Of a DNA stretch of 64,000 bases, positions 1 through 10,669 are shown piece after piece. How positions within the stretch are numbered: the stretch's first letter is position 1; every line of letters begins with the position of its first letter. Under the pieces are notes generated by a model, which was given only the letters and a program-made list of their open reading frames with translations, was not told the DNA's origin and did not search any database. The translations under genes and the position numbers were made by a program. This DNA is from Hericium rajendrae (lineage: Eukaryota; Basidiomycota; Agaricomycetes; Russulales; Hericiaceae), in assembly GCA_033439255.1 (NCBI GenBank), contig CM065891.1, positions 1,426,001-1,490,000 of the forward strand, read 5' to 3'.

Positions 1-1303
1 GCTGGGGACACCGTGGTGTGAGCAAAAGCCGCCGCCACAGTCGCATCCTGCCCTGACGTGTCATTCACATTTCACCAGGCTTCTGCGGCTTTCCCAGAAA
101 ACACTCTTACCAGCTTCGAGGCCGCCATACGCGATGGCGCAGAGGGCATCGAGACTGGTAATTTGCTCTGCTTGGCTTGCCGTTGTATCCCGTAACCGTC
201 GCTGCCAGACGTCCACGTCTCATTGGATGATGTCGTTGTCATGTTCCATGACCCCAGTTAGTATTTTTATCGTTGCGATGTCAGAATAACCTATTCATTA
301 ATATCCGCCGTAGGCCTGGAACGGACTACTAATGGGAAGGGTAAGTTATACACTACCTTGTCAGTATCAAAAGGCTGACTGTGTTTCTCAGGTCTGATCA
401 GAGAGAATAACTGGCATGGAGAAGGGGGCATGGAGCACGCCGGACTATGAAGACCCCCAAGCAGCCAATCCCCACATTCGCAGAGACCGTTGCGCTCCTT
501 ATGAAGGTTCGCATATCCACGTCGCAACCGAGACCGCATGCTCACGTGATCCACAGCCCGAGAACCAGCACGTCCGCATTGACGTCGACGTGAAGCCGGA
601 GAACGACCCGCCGCGCCTCTTCGCGCTCATGAACAAGATCATCCGCGCGCATGACGACTGGGAGACGCTCCTCGCGCCGCGCATCATCCTTGGGCTGTGG
701 CACCCGCGCTTCATCGGCCCCGCCAAAACGCACATGCCATACTGTCGCCGCTCGTACATCGGCGATAGCCCGAGCCTCGCGCGGCAGTATTTCTGGCACG
801 CCTGTGAGATTTTCTCGATGTCGTTCCCGTCGCTGTCCACGATCGACGGCATCAAGTAAGAGCGCGTCTCATGTGTGTGCGCTGGCGCTTATGTGCTGGC
901 AGGTTCCGCAGGGAGTGTAAGGCGGCGGGCAAGAGCCTCATGGTGTGGACGGTCAACGAGCCAGCGCAGATGATGGAGGCTGTGCGCTGGGGCGTCGACG
1001 TTATCCTGACCGACAGAACCAGGGCCTGGCTCGCGATGCGCGCCGCCCTCGCCGGTGCGCCATTCTCCCTCCCGCATCGCCGTTATTAATGCTGACGAGC
1101 CGACAGAGGACTACGACACGGTCAGCAGCCGGTACAAGCGCACGTTCCTCTGGACGACGCCGTCGTACTACTCCGCCGTGCAGTACGCGATGATGCTCAA
1201 CAGCAAGCGCCAGCTCGAGCGCGTCGCGGGCTCGTTCGACGCGCACCGCGCCTTGCAGGATGAGGCGCCGCTCGGCGCCGCGCCCAGCAAGGCGCTCGCC
1301 TGA
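1..1303 (+). pseudogene. Glycerophosphodiester phosphodiesterase (GDPD family, Pgc1-like), 5'-partial, frameshifted
   Basis: This gene would hydrolyse glycerophosphodiesters or phosphatidylglycerol-type lipids. Reading exons 1-17, 79-157, 209-256, 314-340, 392-506, 557-855, 903-1054 and 1107-1303 gives the family signatures in order: WGHRG, ASAAFPENTLTSFEAA, DVHVSLDDVVVMFHDPS, LERTTNGKG, LIRENNW, PENQHV, GLWHPRF, VWTVNEPAQMMEAVRW and a C-terminal FLWTTPSYY block. All introns obey GT-AG, and phases match across every junction. Exon 1 continues left of the window. In exon 5 the frame breaks near 438-441: GMEH is followed by A-G-L-stop, whereas adding one base after CAC restores RTMKTPKQPIPTF. 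That is either a real 1-nt deletion or an assembly error. Family assignment is firm; the exact substrate is inferred. Confidence 0.85.
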
Positions 1304-2076
1304 TTATCTCGACTGTCGCATTCATATGCATCGCATTTAGACTTATCATTGTACTTATTCGCACCGTATTCCCGTCTCCGTCCTCATTAGCATCGCATCC
1401 GCATCCACCGTCTTGTTCCCGTCGATCCGCATTGTACAGTAGAGTGATATGTTAGAGCCGCTTATACCTTGGATATACATAGACATTTTGACCCTCGACT
1501 GGACTGATCAGTGCTTGCTTGCAAGCAACTTGTTCTCGCGGGCATGTTTGGGCAGATAGCATTACAAGTTCGATTCAACATCGACCGCTTGTAATTTGTG
1601 GAGAATCCAGTCTTTTCGAAGCTTCAGCTTGTTTATTCAATTCGCCCGATGTCTCTGTGAGTACCAATGCCTTGCAGACTATTTCCGTCGTCCACGTTAG
1701 TGATCAGAATCTAGAAAACATAACAATAATAATTTGACGTGAACACAGTGGCCGCTACGTATACAAGGCACTAGATATAGAATGGCAGACGTGGGACATG
1801 CGATTAATGCACAGCGCTGTGGAGGTTTCAAAGGAATTTGCTTTGGAGTACTAGAGCCATACACGCACATGCTACAGGACTGACAGACGTAAACAAATGA
1901 AACAAACGACAGATACTAACAGGATCGTTTACAGTCCAAGAAAGGACTGCGATATGCAGGACGGGGGGGGAAGGGGAAAGGATAAAGACACAAAGGGTGG
2001 TACGATGGTCTGACCAAGTGTAAACAAAGTACAACCTCAAAACACGGGAAGGAGTGGGAGGAATCGGGACAGCCTA
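1304..2076. other. Intergenic region between convergent genes
   Basis: AT-richer sequence between the stop codons of the GDPD gene and CCR4. It holds no open frame with coding character and must contain both 3' untranslated regions. I see no repeat or RNA gene in it. Confidence 0.6.
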
Positions 2077-4543
2077 TTAATGGGAGGAGGAGCCGGGGAA
2101 CACGGGCGGTGGCGGGCGAGGCAGCGGTTCCCGAGGGGGTTTCACTCGGAACTCGGCGGCGATGGAAATGTGGCTGCAAACGCAAGGTGAGTACGTGCCC
2201 GGGACATTGGCCAAAAAATAAAACTTACTCGGATGGGAAGTGTGGATGCGGGAAGCCGACCACCTTCTCCAAGTACGCCTTGTCCACTTCGCCCAGGACG
2301 GCGTTGACGGATAGACTTCCGGTCGAGTACCAGATATAATCGATCGCGCCCTGGAAGCTCGGCGTGTAGTTCGTCAACGGCAGCTCTCCAACACCCGCAT
2401 ACGCGCTCTTCAAACCCAGACGATGCTTCAAACCTTCGGTGGTATACCTTCCGTAGTGATGCGACATGAAATCCGGGTGGTCTGGCAAAACGCTGCCGTT
2501 CGCGAAGAACTCGTAGACACCACTGGGCGGGATCGAGTTGTAATCACCACAGATAATCGTCGGGATCTTGGTACCGTCAGAGTACATAGGCGGTGGTCGA
2601 GAAGGTGACTCCGTTGGTGAAGATCCATCCTTCGGTGGCGGTGTGGGCAATCGAGGCGGGTACTTCGAAAAGTGATGGGCGACCTTCTCTACCTCCTCCA
2701 CGAGTAATGCGACCTGCACGAGCTTGACATCACGATATGCATGGTCCCAGTGACAGTGTGCATTAGCGACGATGAGACGTGTGCCCGTCTTCCGGGTTTC
2801 GAAAAGGCAGATAGTGGCAATGTTGTCCTTCACGAGAACTCGGTTGAACATGTCATCTGTCTTCTTGAAATCCGACCGCTGCATTGCCACGGTGCTGAAC
2901 TCGACGAGATGCTTCTCTATCAGCTGGTATCTAGTAGAAAATATAGCGATGAGCGCAAGCACACGCGAACAGGTAAGAAATTTACGTACTTGTCCCGCTT
3001 GAAGAACGTGGCACACCCGTCTACCAACCGACGATCTATATCGTTCATCGTCTTGTACCGTGACTTTGGCCAGTACACGCCTTCGTAACCGCGCTTCTCA
3101 AACTCCTTCACGAAATAATCCTCGTATTGAGCAATGTCGACTTCCTGCAAGCACAGGAAGTCCGCATCATTGGCGGTGATTTCCGTGAAGATAAGCTCCC
3201 TTCGGTACTCCCAGGAAAGGGCCCAAGACGGTGTGTAGCCGTACAACCGCTCCGTCGCACATCTCTCGCAGAGGATGTTGTACGAAAGGAGGCTGAACGT
3301 CTCCACGCTCGGGTCGGCATCGATGGCATCCCGTTCAGGAGGACTGATGAGCTGTCGCCATTGTCGCTCTGGTGGAGGGGGAGGAACAGGAGCCGAATCG
3401 CGGAGATAAGAGATCAGAGCTTGAGTGCCCTCTTTCTGCACGATGGCCTTCAACGTTGAATCCAAGGGATTGCCTTCTACGCCCAGTGTCTGTAGCTGAT
3501 GCAAGGTACCAAGCTCTGACGGGAGACTGGATAGATGATTATCGAATAGATAGAGCTCTTTAAGCTGCGTAAGCATCCCGATCTCCGGAGGGAGGGTGAC
3601 GAGACTGTTCCCGGAGAGATCTAAGAGCTCAAGGTGGCGCAGCTTTGAGATCTCGGGAGGTATTGTTGTGAGGGCGTTGTGGTTCAGATAGAGGTTGATC
3701 AAGAAGGTGAATGAGAAGAGTCCCGACGTGGGGGAAAGATTCTTGATCTGCACACCGCCCATGTCCAGAGAGCTCCATGAATTCTCCGGAGGCGCGGCCG
3801 TTTTAGACCGAACTTCCCCTACGGGGGCCACCGTGGAAGAGGGATGATTGAGTGCACTGGAGCCCTTTGGAGAAGGCTCTGTACCGTTCGTTGTCCCGTT
3901 CGCGGTCGTGCCATTGGTTGCATCTGTGGCGACACTGGCAGAGCTCACCGAATCCTTCATCACGCCGTTCGTTTCTGGCGGAGGCTTATTGGGATTGGTG
4001 ATGGGGATCGCGGACTTGGTGACTGTACGAGAGGCCATAGCGCTCGCTCTAGCACGATGGTGGGGGGAGCGAGAAGCACGGATGTTCTGTAAATATAACG
4101 ATAAAACAATGAGCTATGTTCCTTTGAAATACGGCCACCCCCGCAGGCGCCGAGGCAACAGAGCAGGAGGCGACGGAAAAGGGAATGAACGAAGTACTCA
4201 CCTCACACTTCAACAATTGCTGCTGCCAATGCGGGGTAATGATCTGACTCGCCGCGCTTCCCGGGGAGCCCTGGCCCATACCAACGTGCTGTCCATGCAT
4301 GCTGACATTTCCGTTCGTTGGAGGCGAAGGGAAATGCGTGAGGGAGTTCTGATGGTGGTGCTGCAAGGTTGGGATGTGGTGTTGCATAGGGTTGACTCCA
4401 TTTGCGTAGAGTGCGTAACCGGGTGAAGGAGGGGGAGGATGGGGTCCAAAGGAATGAGTGTGGGTGGGACGAGCCCATGGGGATTGGTCATGGTGTGCTG
4501 CGAGTTTGTGGCCAATGCCCGGCGATTGCTGAGGGTAGTACAT
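2077..4543 (-). CDS. CCR4: CCR4, catalytic subunit of the CCR4-NOT mRNA deadenylase
   Basis: CCR4 shortens mRNA poly(A) tails in the cytoplasm as part of CCR4-NOT. The N-terminus is rich in Pro, His and Gln, ending ITPHWQQQLLKCE. A leucine-rich repeat domain follows (NLYLNHNALTTIPPEISKL, LDLSGNSLVTLPPEIGML). The EEP nuclease domain shows SYNILCERCATERLYGY, the catalytic Glu in LCLQEVD, RYKTMNDIDRRLVDGCATFF, the HCHWD block, GDYNSIP and a final SDH. Introns on the minus strand lie at 4087-4201, 2931-2989 and 2174-2228, and each restores a conserved junction (KCE/NIRASRSP, KRDK/YQLIEKH, FPS-D-HISIAAEF). The stop is TAA at 2077-2079. The first in-frame ATG is at 4543, but in-frame residues up to 4630 look coding (HLSLHRLQQDYLAP). 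A 5' exon carrying the true start may therefore be missing. Confidence 0.93.
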
Positions 4544-5207
4544 CGCATCGGGCGGGGCTAGATAGTCCTGCTGAAGTCGATGGAGCGAAAGATGCGCGCT
4601 CGACGCTTGCAAAGGCGTAGCGGTAAGCACGGTGGATCGACTGGGGGCGAGGACAAAGGAGCCGATAGCACCGACACAAAAAGGGATACCAAGGGCGGTC
4701 CAAACAAGTTATGAGACAACAAGAAGTGAGATGATGAGATCGGCAATGGAAGACAAAGGGATGTGATGGTTACCGATAATCAAGGGAGTTGGTTGGTGAA
4801 GTAGTCGTCGCTGGTGGTGGAGAGTGGTGAAGAGGCTGTGGACGTCGAGAGTCAAGATGAGGAAGCACCGACTCCGACGCCAGGCCCGACGCGTCACACC
4901 CAACAGCGTACGGGGCTGTCACGAGTGTGACCGAGGGGAGTCTCAATTAGTCAGCCACCGAGTGGCGCAGGCGAGTCAGCTGTATTTTCTTTTTCTTTTC
5001 TTTTTCTTTTCTTTTCTGCGGTAGGCGCTGCAGCGAAAGGACCGTACGATGCTGTAATTTATTGCATCTCTATCTGATTACCATTTTCCATGCCATTACA
5101 TTACTAGCGTGCTCTTCGCTTTCTTCATTCCCTATATCTACCTCCCCATATCATTCCGTCCTGTACGGATCCTGCTTCTAACTCCCCATCGATACCCTTT
5201 TCTCACT
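4544..5207. promoter_or_regulatory. Divergent promoter region of CCR4 and the decarboxylase gene
   Basis: The head-to-head space between CCR4 (minus) and the diphosphomevalonate decarboxylase gene (plus). It contains a pure pyrimidine run at 4984-5017 (repeats of CTTTT/TTTCT), typical of fungal promoters. A probable intron in the CCR4 leader could run from the GT near 4772 to the AG near 4645. No separate gene is visible. Confidence 0.5.
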
Positions 5208-6517
5208 ATGTCTGTATACCAAGCTACCGCCTCCGCGCCCGTGAACATCGCCTGCATCAAGTCAGTATAGCTTTCACCGCCAATGTGCCTTTGTAACATC
5301 CTTCCACAGATACTGGGGCAAGCGCGATACAAAACTCATCCTACCCACCAACTCGTCGCTGTCTGTCACTCTCGACCAGGACCACCTGCGCTCGACCACC
5401 ACCTCGCGCGCAGACCCATCTTTCAAACAGGACCAGCTTTGGCTCAATGGCAAGCTGGACGAGATCAAGGAGGGCGGGCGTCTCGCCACATGCATTGCGG
5501 AGATGAAGCGTCTGCGCCGCGAGTATGAAGCGAGCAACCCCAACGAGCCCAAGGTACATTCTTTCCTTCATCGATGCCTGTACATGCACCCATCGCCCCC
5601 AGATCTCCCAATTCCACGTACACATCGCCTCGCGGAACAACTTCCCCACCGCCGCCGGCCTCGCATCCTCCGCATCCGGCTTCGCCGCCCTCGTCGCGTC
5701 CCTCGCGCAGCTTTACAGCCTGCCCGCGTCCCCATCCACCCTGTCCCTCATCGCGCGCCAGGGTTCCGGCTCCGCCTGCCGCTCGCTGTTCGGCGGCTTC
5801 GTCGCGTGGCAAATGGGCGAGAAGGCCGACGGCTCCGACTCGCTCGCCGTCGAGGTCGCGCCGCGCGAGCACTGGCCCGACATCCATGCACTCATCTGCG
5901 TCGTGTCCGACGACAAGAAGGGCACGTCCTCGACGTCGGGCATGCAGCGCACCGTCGAGACCTCGCCGCTGCTGCAGCACCGCATCAAGCACGTCGTGCC
6001 GGAGCGCATGGCGGCCATTTCCAAGGCGATCCTCGCGAAGGACTTCGACGCGTTCGCGCGGATCACGATGCAGGACTCGAACCAGTTCCACGCCGTCGCG
6101 CTCGACACGGATCCGCCGATCTTCTACATGAACGATGTCAGCCGCGCGATCATCGCCCTCGTCACGGAGTACAACCGCATGGCCACCGAGGCGGGCGGCA
6201 AGATCAAGGCGGCGTACACGTACGACGCCGGCCCGAACGCGGTGATCTACACGCCCAAGGAGAACATCAAGGAGATCGTTGAACTCATCGTCAGTTACTT
6301 CCCGCAGGCCGAGGCGTTTAAGGATCCGTTCGGGCTGTTCGGCGCCGCTGGTGCGCAGGGCAAGCTCGTCGAGGGTTTCAATCCCGCTGTGGCGAAGAAG
6401 TTCGAGGTGGGCGCGGTCAAGGGTTTGATCCACACGCGCGTCGGGGATGGGCCGCGCAAACTCGGAGAAGAAGAGGCGCTGTTGAACGCTGAGGGCATTC
6501 CGACGTACTTGGCTTAG
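5208..6517 (+). CDS. MVD1: Diphosphomevalonate decarboxylase (mevalonate pathway)
   Basis: Converts mevalonate diphosphate to isopentenyl diphosphate using ATP, a step of sterol and isoprenoid synthesis in the cytosol. Exons 5208-5260, 5310-5553 and 5603-6517 join in phase. The protein opens with the ATASAPVNIACIKYWGKRD signature and continues LPTNSSLSVTL. The GHMP-kinase-type glycine/serine loop NNFPTAAGLASSASGFAAL is present, followed by RQGSGSACRSLFGGFVAW, the DKKGTSSTSGMQRTVETS segment and the YTYDAGPNAV motif near the C-terminus. The ATG at 5208 starts directly before the signature, as in the yeast enzyme, and the length (about 400 residues) is normal. Exon 3 is strongly GC-biased at third positions, suggesting high expression. 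The stop is TAG at 6515-6517. Confidence 0.97.
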
Positions 6518-7193
6518 AATTACACGCGGAATTTACAGGGTTAGAAGCTGTGTATTTATGATACCTTTATAGAGGCATTTTCGTCAATAATCAATCTGTA
6601 CGGTTTACTGAAGGATCCATGAGCCCGATTTTAACGGGAAATTTGAAAATCGATCAATCTCCGAGCAGATCGTACACATAAGATGGTCGTCGTTATGTGC
6701 TTGTATCTAAGACAAAGCATGGATATTAGGGCCAATCTACTCGGGCGCACCTGTTATGACTTTGAGACTGATGAACACAGCGATAAGTTCCAGAACGTAA
6801 CATTCCATGTCTATCGACAGACATGTACACAAGCAACTAATGGTCCAGAGAACATAAGCATATCCACGAGCGGATCCGCGGCCTCTAGCGCAGAACCGCC
6901 CTGCAAACCTCTATGCGCGCACATCTACAAAGCTGCGAAACAGAAAATGGATGAGCGAAAGCAGACGAAGACTAAATCCGCACGACGGACTGAGTGGCGT
7001 TGGGAAGTATTAACCCGTCGCATGGGTTTGGCGGATCAATGAAGTCTGTCGCCACTCCGAATTCTGTTTGAAAAAACACGTCAGACCCAGCCGGGGAAAG
7101 AAGAAACGTGAACCGCACCTCTGCATGCGGCGTTCTACACTATTAACAGGAAAAATGGGTCAGATGGCGATGGGCGTATAGAAGGGCAGGGCC
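6518..7193. other. Intergenic region, no gene recognised
   Basis: Contains the 3' end of the decarboxylase transcript. The short open frame at about 6683-7042 has no coding character (no family resemblance, low-quality composition), so it was not called. Confidence 0.5.
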
Positions 7194-8532
7194 TTACTTG
7201 CGAGCATCATCCCCGACAGAACCGAGCTGTCGTCCGTGCAAGGAGCGACTCGAGTCGGCGGCATCCTGTACATCGCGGCGGTTCCAGGCCGGGGCCGCGT
7301 AGCCCACCGATTGCATTAGAACCCCGAGCTTCCAGATTGTCTTCTGGTAGCGCACTCGCGGAGACGCTGGATGCGTAATCGATGAAGGTCGGGGTGCTTG
7401 TGGGCTCGGCGAGTATGGCATCACTGTGGCCAGCAAAACATGCTGCCGTCAATGATTGTACAGTTTCGCAGGACCGTATAGGATTCACCTGTCGCTGGCT
7501 AAGAGCGCATCATCCACGCCGCTCTGCTCAGGACCGGCTCCTACATCGCGAAGCCCCCCAATCAGATCGTTCGACGGCGATGCACTCGCGGTGACACTGG
7601 ACGCATAATCAGCGAAGGTTGGCGTGCTTGTAGGCTCGGAGGTACGGCCTCGCTATCCATCGAGGACATGCCGTAGTCAGTGACTGCAGATCTACACAGA
7701 ATCACATCAGACCCACCTATCGTCGGCTGGGATCGCATCGAGATCATCCACGTCGCGCTGTTGAATAGCGTCATGTACGTCGCGGTTCCATCCAGGTATG
7801 GACTCGGCTTGAAGGAGTTCTCGGTGCCACTGGATGCAGAGATTTCGCCAGCGTCGGACGTCTCGGTTGGAAAGCCGAGCACGACGCTTGAACCCGTTAA
7901 AGACACTCAGATGCCCAGAAGCATCCAATGCGTGCGAGACGCCGGGCAGAACCGCAGTCGAAGTCGAAGCTGGACCAAAGGCATCGACAGTGGTGGCCGT
8001 AGCCGTTTCATTGGTGGGCACAGAACTAGCTCCAGTGCCGCAGCTCACGTCGCTGAGGCGCATGGAATAATCAGCGACGAAAGCATGATGGAAGACCACG
8101 TGTGCAAACCTTGCTTCCGCAGACGCAGAATCGTCGGCGTCTCTGTTAAAAAGCCCAATCCAACGTTTGAACCCAACGAAGGTGCTCAGGGCCCCAACGC
8201 TCTCATTTGTGTCAGGAGAATTGCTGGGCTGTGCTGTCGAAACTGGACAAGGGATGATGATACTGGTACTCGCAGTGTCTTCGTTGATAGATGCAGAAGG
8301 ACAGAGGACGCAGAAGGCACCACAGTACTATTAGTAGTGCAGGACCCGGTCAGGGCACTGCAAAGGTTGTTAGAAATAAAAAGCGATGATTTAGAATACT
8401 AGATACGAACCATAAGTCTGCAGACACCAAATCGAGGGGACTATCACTGCCAGAGTCCTGACGAGCAGGACCTGTAGGCAGTGCAGAGACACTGGAGAGA
8501 CCGAAAGCAAGGGCAAGGATGGTAGTGCGCAT
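7194..8532 (-). CDS. Putative secreted protein built of degenerate internal repeats (structure uncertain)
   Basis: I do not recognise this gene. On the minus strand an ATG at 8532 opens a clear signal peptide (MRTTILALAFGLSSVSA) followed by LPTGPARQDSGSDSPLD. A probable intron (donor near 8410, acceptor at 8361-8362) leads into a Ser/Thr/Val-rich region. Downstream the peptides recur as diverged tandem copies. FVGFKRWIGLFNRD and FNGFKRRARLSNRD lie near 8190-8150 and 7905-7860. AEPTSTPTFIDYASSVSAS (near 7390) repeats as SEPTSTPTFADYASSVTAS (near 7620). WNRDVHDA and WNRRDVQDA also pair. The repeats fall in different frames, so either several small introns or frameshift decay separate them. Start and signal peptide are credible; the downstream exon structure and stop are guesses. 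Confidence 0.4.
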
Positions 8533-9254
8533 GTCGGCTATGAATAAGCTATAGATCCCTCGGACCAGCAGAAGGACGCTTGAAATAGGTCGAAGAACGT
8601 GAATGAATGTATGGATTCTGGATGAGCACGCAAGGTAACCAGTACCAATAGAGCAAAGCGCTAGCGCGATGCTTGGGAAGGTGAGCGGGAAAGGTGAAAG
8701 CGGCTGGATGGCTACGTGTGCAGGCGATGGGTTTATATGAAACCACTGCACCTTGATTGATATAAAATTCTGGGCAGTGCGTAGGCCTGGAGCTCGAGTG
8801 CACAAAATCACCATATGCACAGGGTGATCCGTCGCTGATCATCCACCCATCTGTCAAGGGGCCAACAACATGCCGGGCCCTGGTGCAGCAATCAATCAAC
8901 GCGCCGATGCATGAAAAGATGGAGGTACGTGCACAGGACCCGGTTAGAGTAAGTTATGGGCGCAAAGACCACAACTACGCACGGCCTGAGACCCTGAAGG
9001 TGATATCTGGTATCACGACCCTGTCCAGGATCATTGATGAAAATGCTATCAGTCCATTCGTGTCTGTAAAAGCTCCAGCCCCAAGGAGATGATGATTCGG
9101 AGGAGGATATGATGTGGGCGCTGCCCGGAGCGTGACTGCGTTCTATGTCCGCTTGTTTGTTGACTTTGCAATTGTGGCTTCGCATCACCCATCCAGCTCA
9201 GCGCCCGTCGCACACATCGACATCGCTCTGAGAACTTCAGGTCGCCTCTGGAAC
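8533..9254. other. Divergent intergenic region
   Basis: Lies between the putative secreted-protein gene (minus) and the dehydratase-like gene (plus). It presumably holds both promoters. No further coding frame, repeat or RNA gene is apparent. Confidence 0.5.
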
Positions 9255-10220
9255 ATGCTCGTCAGACGCGTTATCAGTATCTCTGTTGTCAGGCCAACTT
9301 TCCGTTCGACTCGGCGCACTGCATTATGCCCACACATTTTGAATCTCCATCGAGAGACACTCCATTCCTTTCTCGTTTGAATTTACGCAGCCTCTCACGC
9401 GGGTGAATCCATATCGCCCACACAAAGTCAGGATCCAGCACCAGTTGATCTTGATCGCTCATCTGCCGTGCCGGAAGACACCGTCGTGGGTCGCGACGTT
9501 ATTCTTCCCGACCTCCCCGAACGCATGTCCTACTTCTACATCTCCAAAAGCGACTTCGAAAGATATTTCAGACCCCTATACCTTCGTGGATGGGGAATTT
9601 ACCTCTCTCCGAGCGCTGCACCTGTGTTGCTCAAGAGTTTTCGGTTCCCTACCGATAAGGCTTTGCTAGAGTTCGTCGCGGAACTCGGGAAGTCCATAGT
9701 CGAGGTCCAGGTAAGCATGATCTTATCCTTGTGTCTGTGATGCGCCTTCTTACATTGCCGCTTTTGTGCCGCTCAGCATCATCCGGCGGTCCGATTCAGT
9801 CACGTCACCCTTAACTTGTCTACGCATACCCGCGAAGCACGCATGCGCACCCCTGGTCCAGAACCAATAAACCAAGTTCGCGTGCACGGCTTGACTCTCA
9901 AAGACGTTCAAATGGCATATCTTGCGGAAAAGCATTATGAGGCATCGTGCAATGCCAATGGATACCAACCTGACTATCGCGCTTCCAGACATCATACGCC
10001 TTCGTCCCTCGAAAGTCTGATATCAGAATGGGGTAAACTCATCTACGCCCTGAGCGGCAGTGATGCAGCGAGGAAGGCGGTGACGGCGACGCGGGACACT
10101 TACGACCTGACTGTGCGCGCTATGGTACGTTATAAACTCACCCTTACTGGAATATGGTCTGAACCATGGAGTTAGAATTTCGCCAAGGGGGCCAGATGGA
10201 ACCAGACGAAAACACAATGA
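9255..10220 (+). CDS. Pterin-4a-carbinolamine dehydratase-like (PCD/DCoH) protein
   Basis: PCD recycles 4a-hydroxy-tetrahydrobiopterin or acts as a small regulatory dimerisation protein. Exon 2 carries YFRPLYLRGWGIYLSPS and a phenylalanine-rich strand (LLKSFRFPTDKALLEFVAEL). Exon 3 begins with the diagnostic HHP motif (QHHPAVRFSHVTLNLSTHT). A GLTLKDVQMAYL block follows, the usual 'TH-x-GLT-x-D' core interrupted by an extra stretch of about 25 residues. Proposed exons are 9255-9276, 9391-9710, 9777-10124 and 10176-10220, all in phase, giving 244 residues. The first exon is the least certain: the ATG at 9255 encodes MLVRRVI and the junction skips an in-frame TGA at 9377-9379. A basic, acid-free leader hints at mitochondrial import. 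The fold is fairly sure, the activity is not. Confidence 0.7.
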
Positions 10221-10669
10221 CCAGGTTCACGTCTATACACCCCTCCTCCTCCTCTCCCCCTTTTTTCCCCTTCCCATGTGCCAAAGACTGTCCAGCCATG
10301 CACACCTCCACCTCTGAACGTCTGACATTGTAATACGTTTACCATTGATTTGCGAGATCCGGGTTACCTAGGAATTCATTATACGAGTAGAGCAGCCAGC
10401 GTGGGGTCGGCGCGATGCTCGAGCAGCAAGGATGGATCGGTGCGAGAACCGTTGGAGGCTAGCGACCAAGTTTTTGATTTATCTTCGGTGCGAGGTTCGA
10501 AGTTCGCTGGTCTACAGTCAATCCGTAATAAGTAATCCGGATTACTGACAGCTTTCAATGATATCGACGCCCAACATGCGAGCTAATGCCTCTACAATGT
10601 CCGGATTACAATATGGTATCGAACACCCTGTCAAAAATGAGAAAGCGATGGAACTCCCGTTGTCCGCAA
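10221..10669. other. Intergenic region between convergent genes
   Basis: Sequence between the dehydratase-like gene and the beta-mannosidase stop codon. It has a short pyrimidine-rich patch near 10240-10275. No gene or repeat is recognised. Confidence 0.5.

Noticed and set aside
3848-4426. Plus-strand frame of 192 codons
   Set aside because: It is the complement of the CCR4 N-terminal exons and intron.
5465-6433. 322-codon minus-strand frame opposite the decarboxylase
   Set aside because: A shadow of the strongly GC-biased coding strand of the decarboxylase.
6683-7042. Open frame of 119 codons downstream of the decarboxylase gene
   Set aside because: No domain, no splice continuity and poor composition; it overlaps 3' untranslated sequence.
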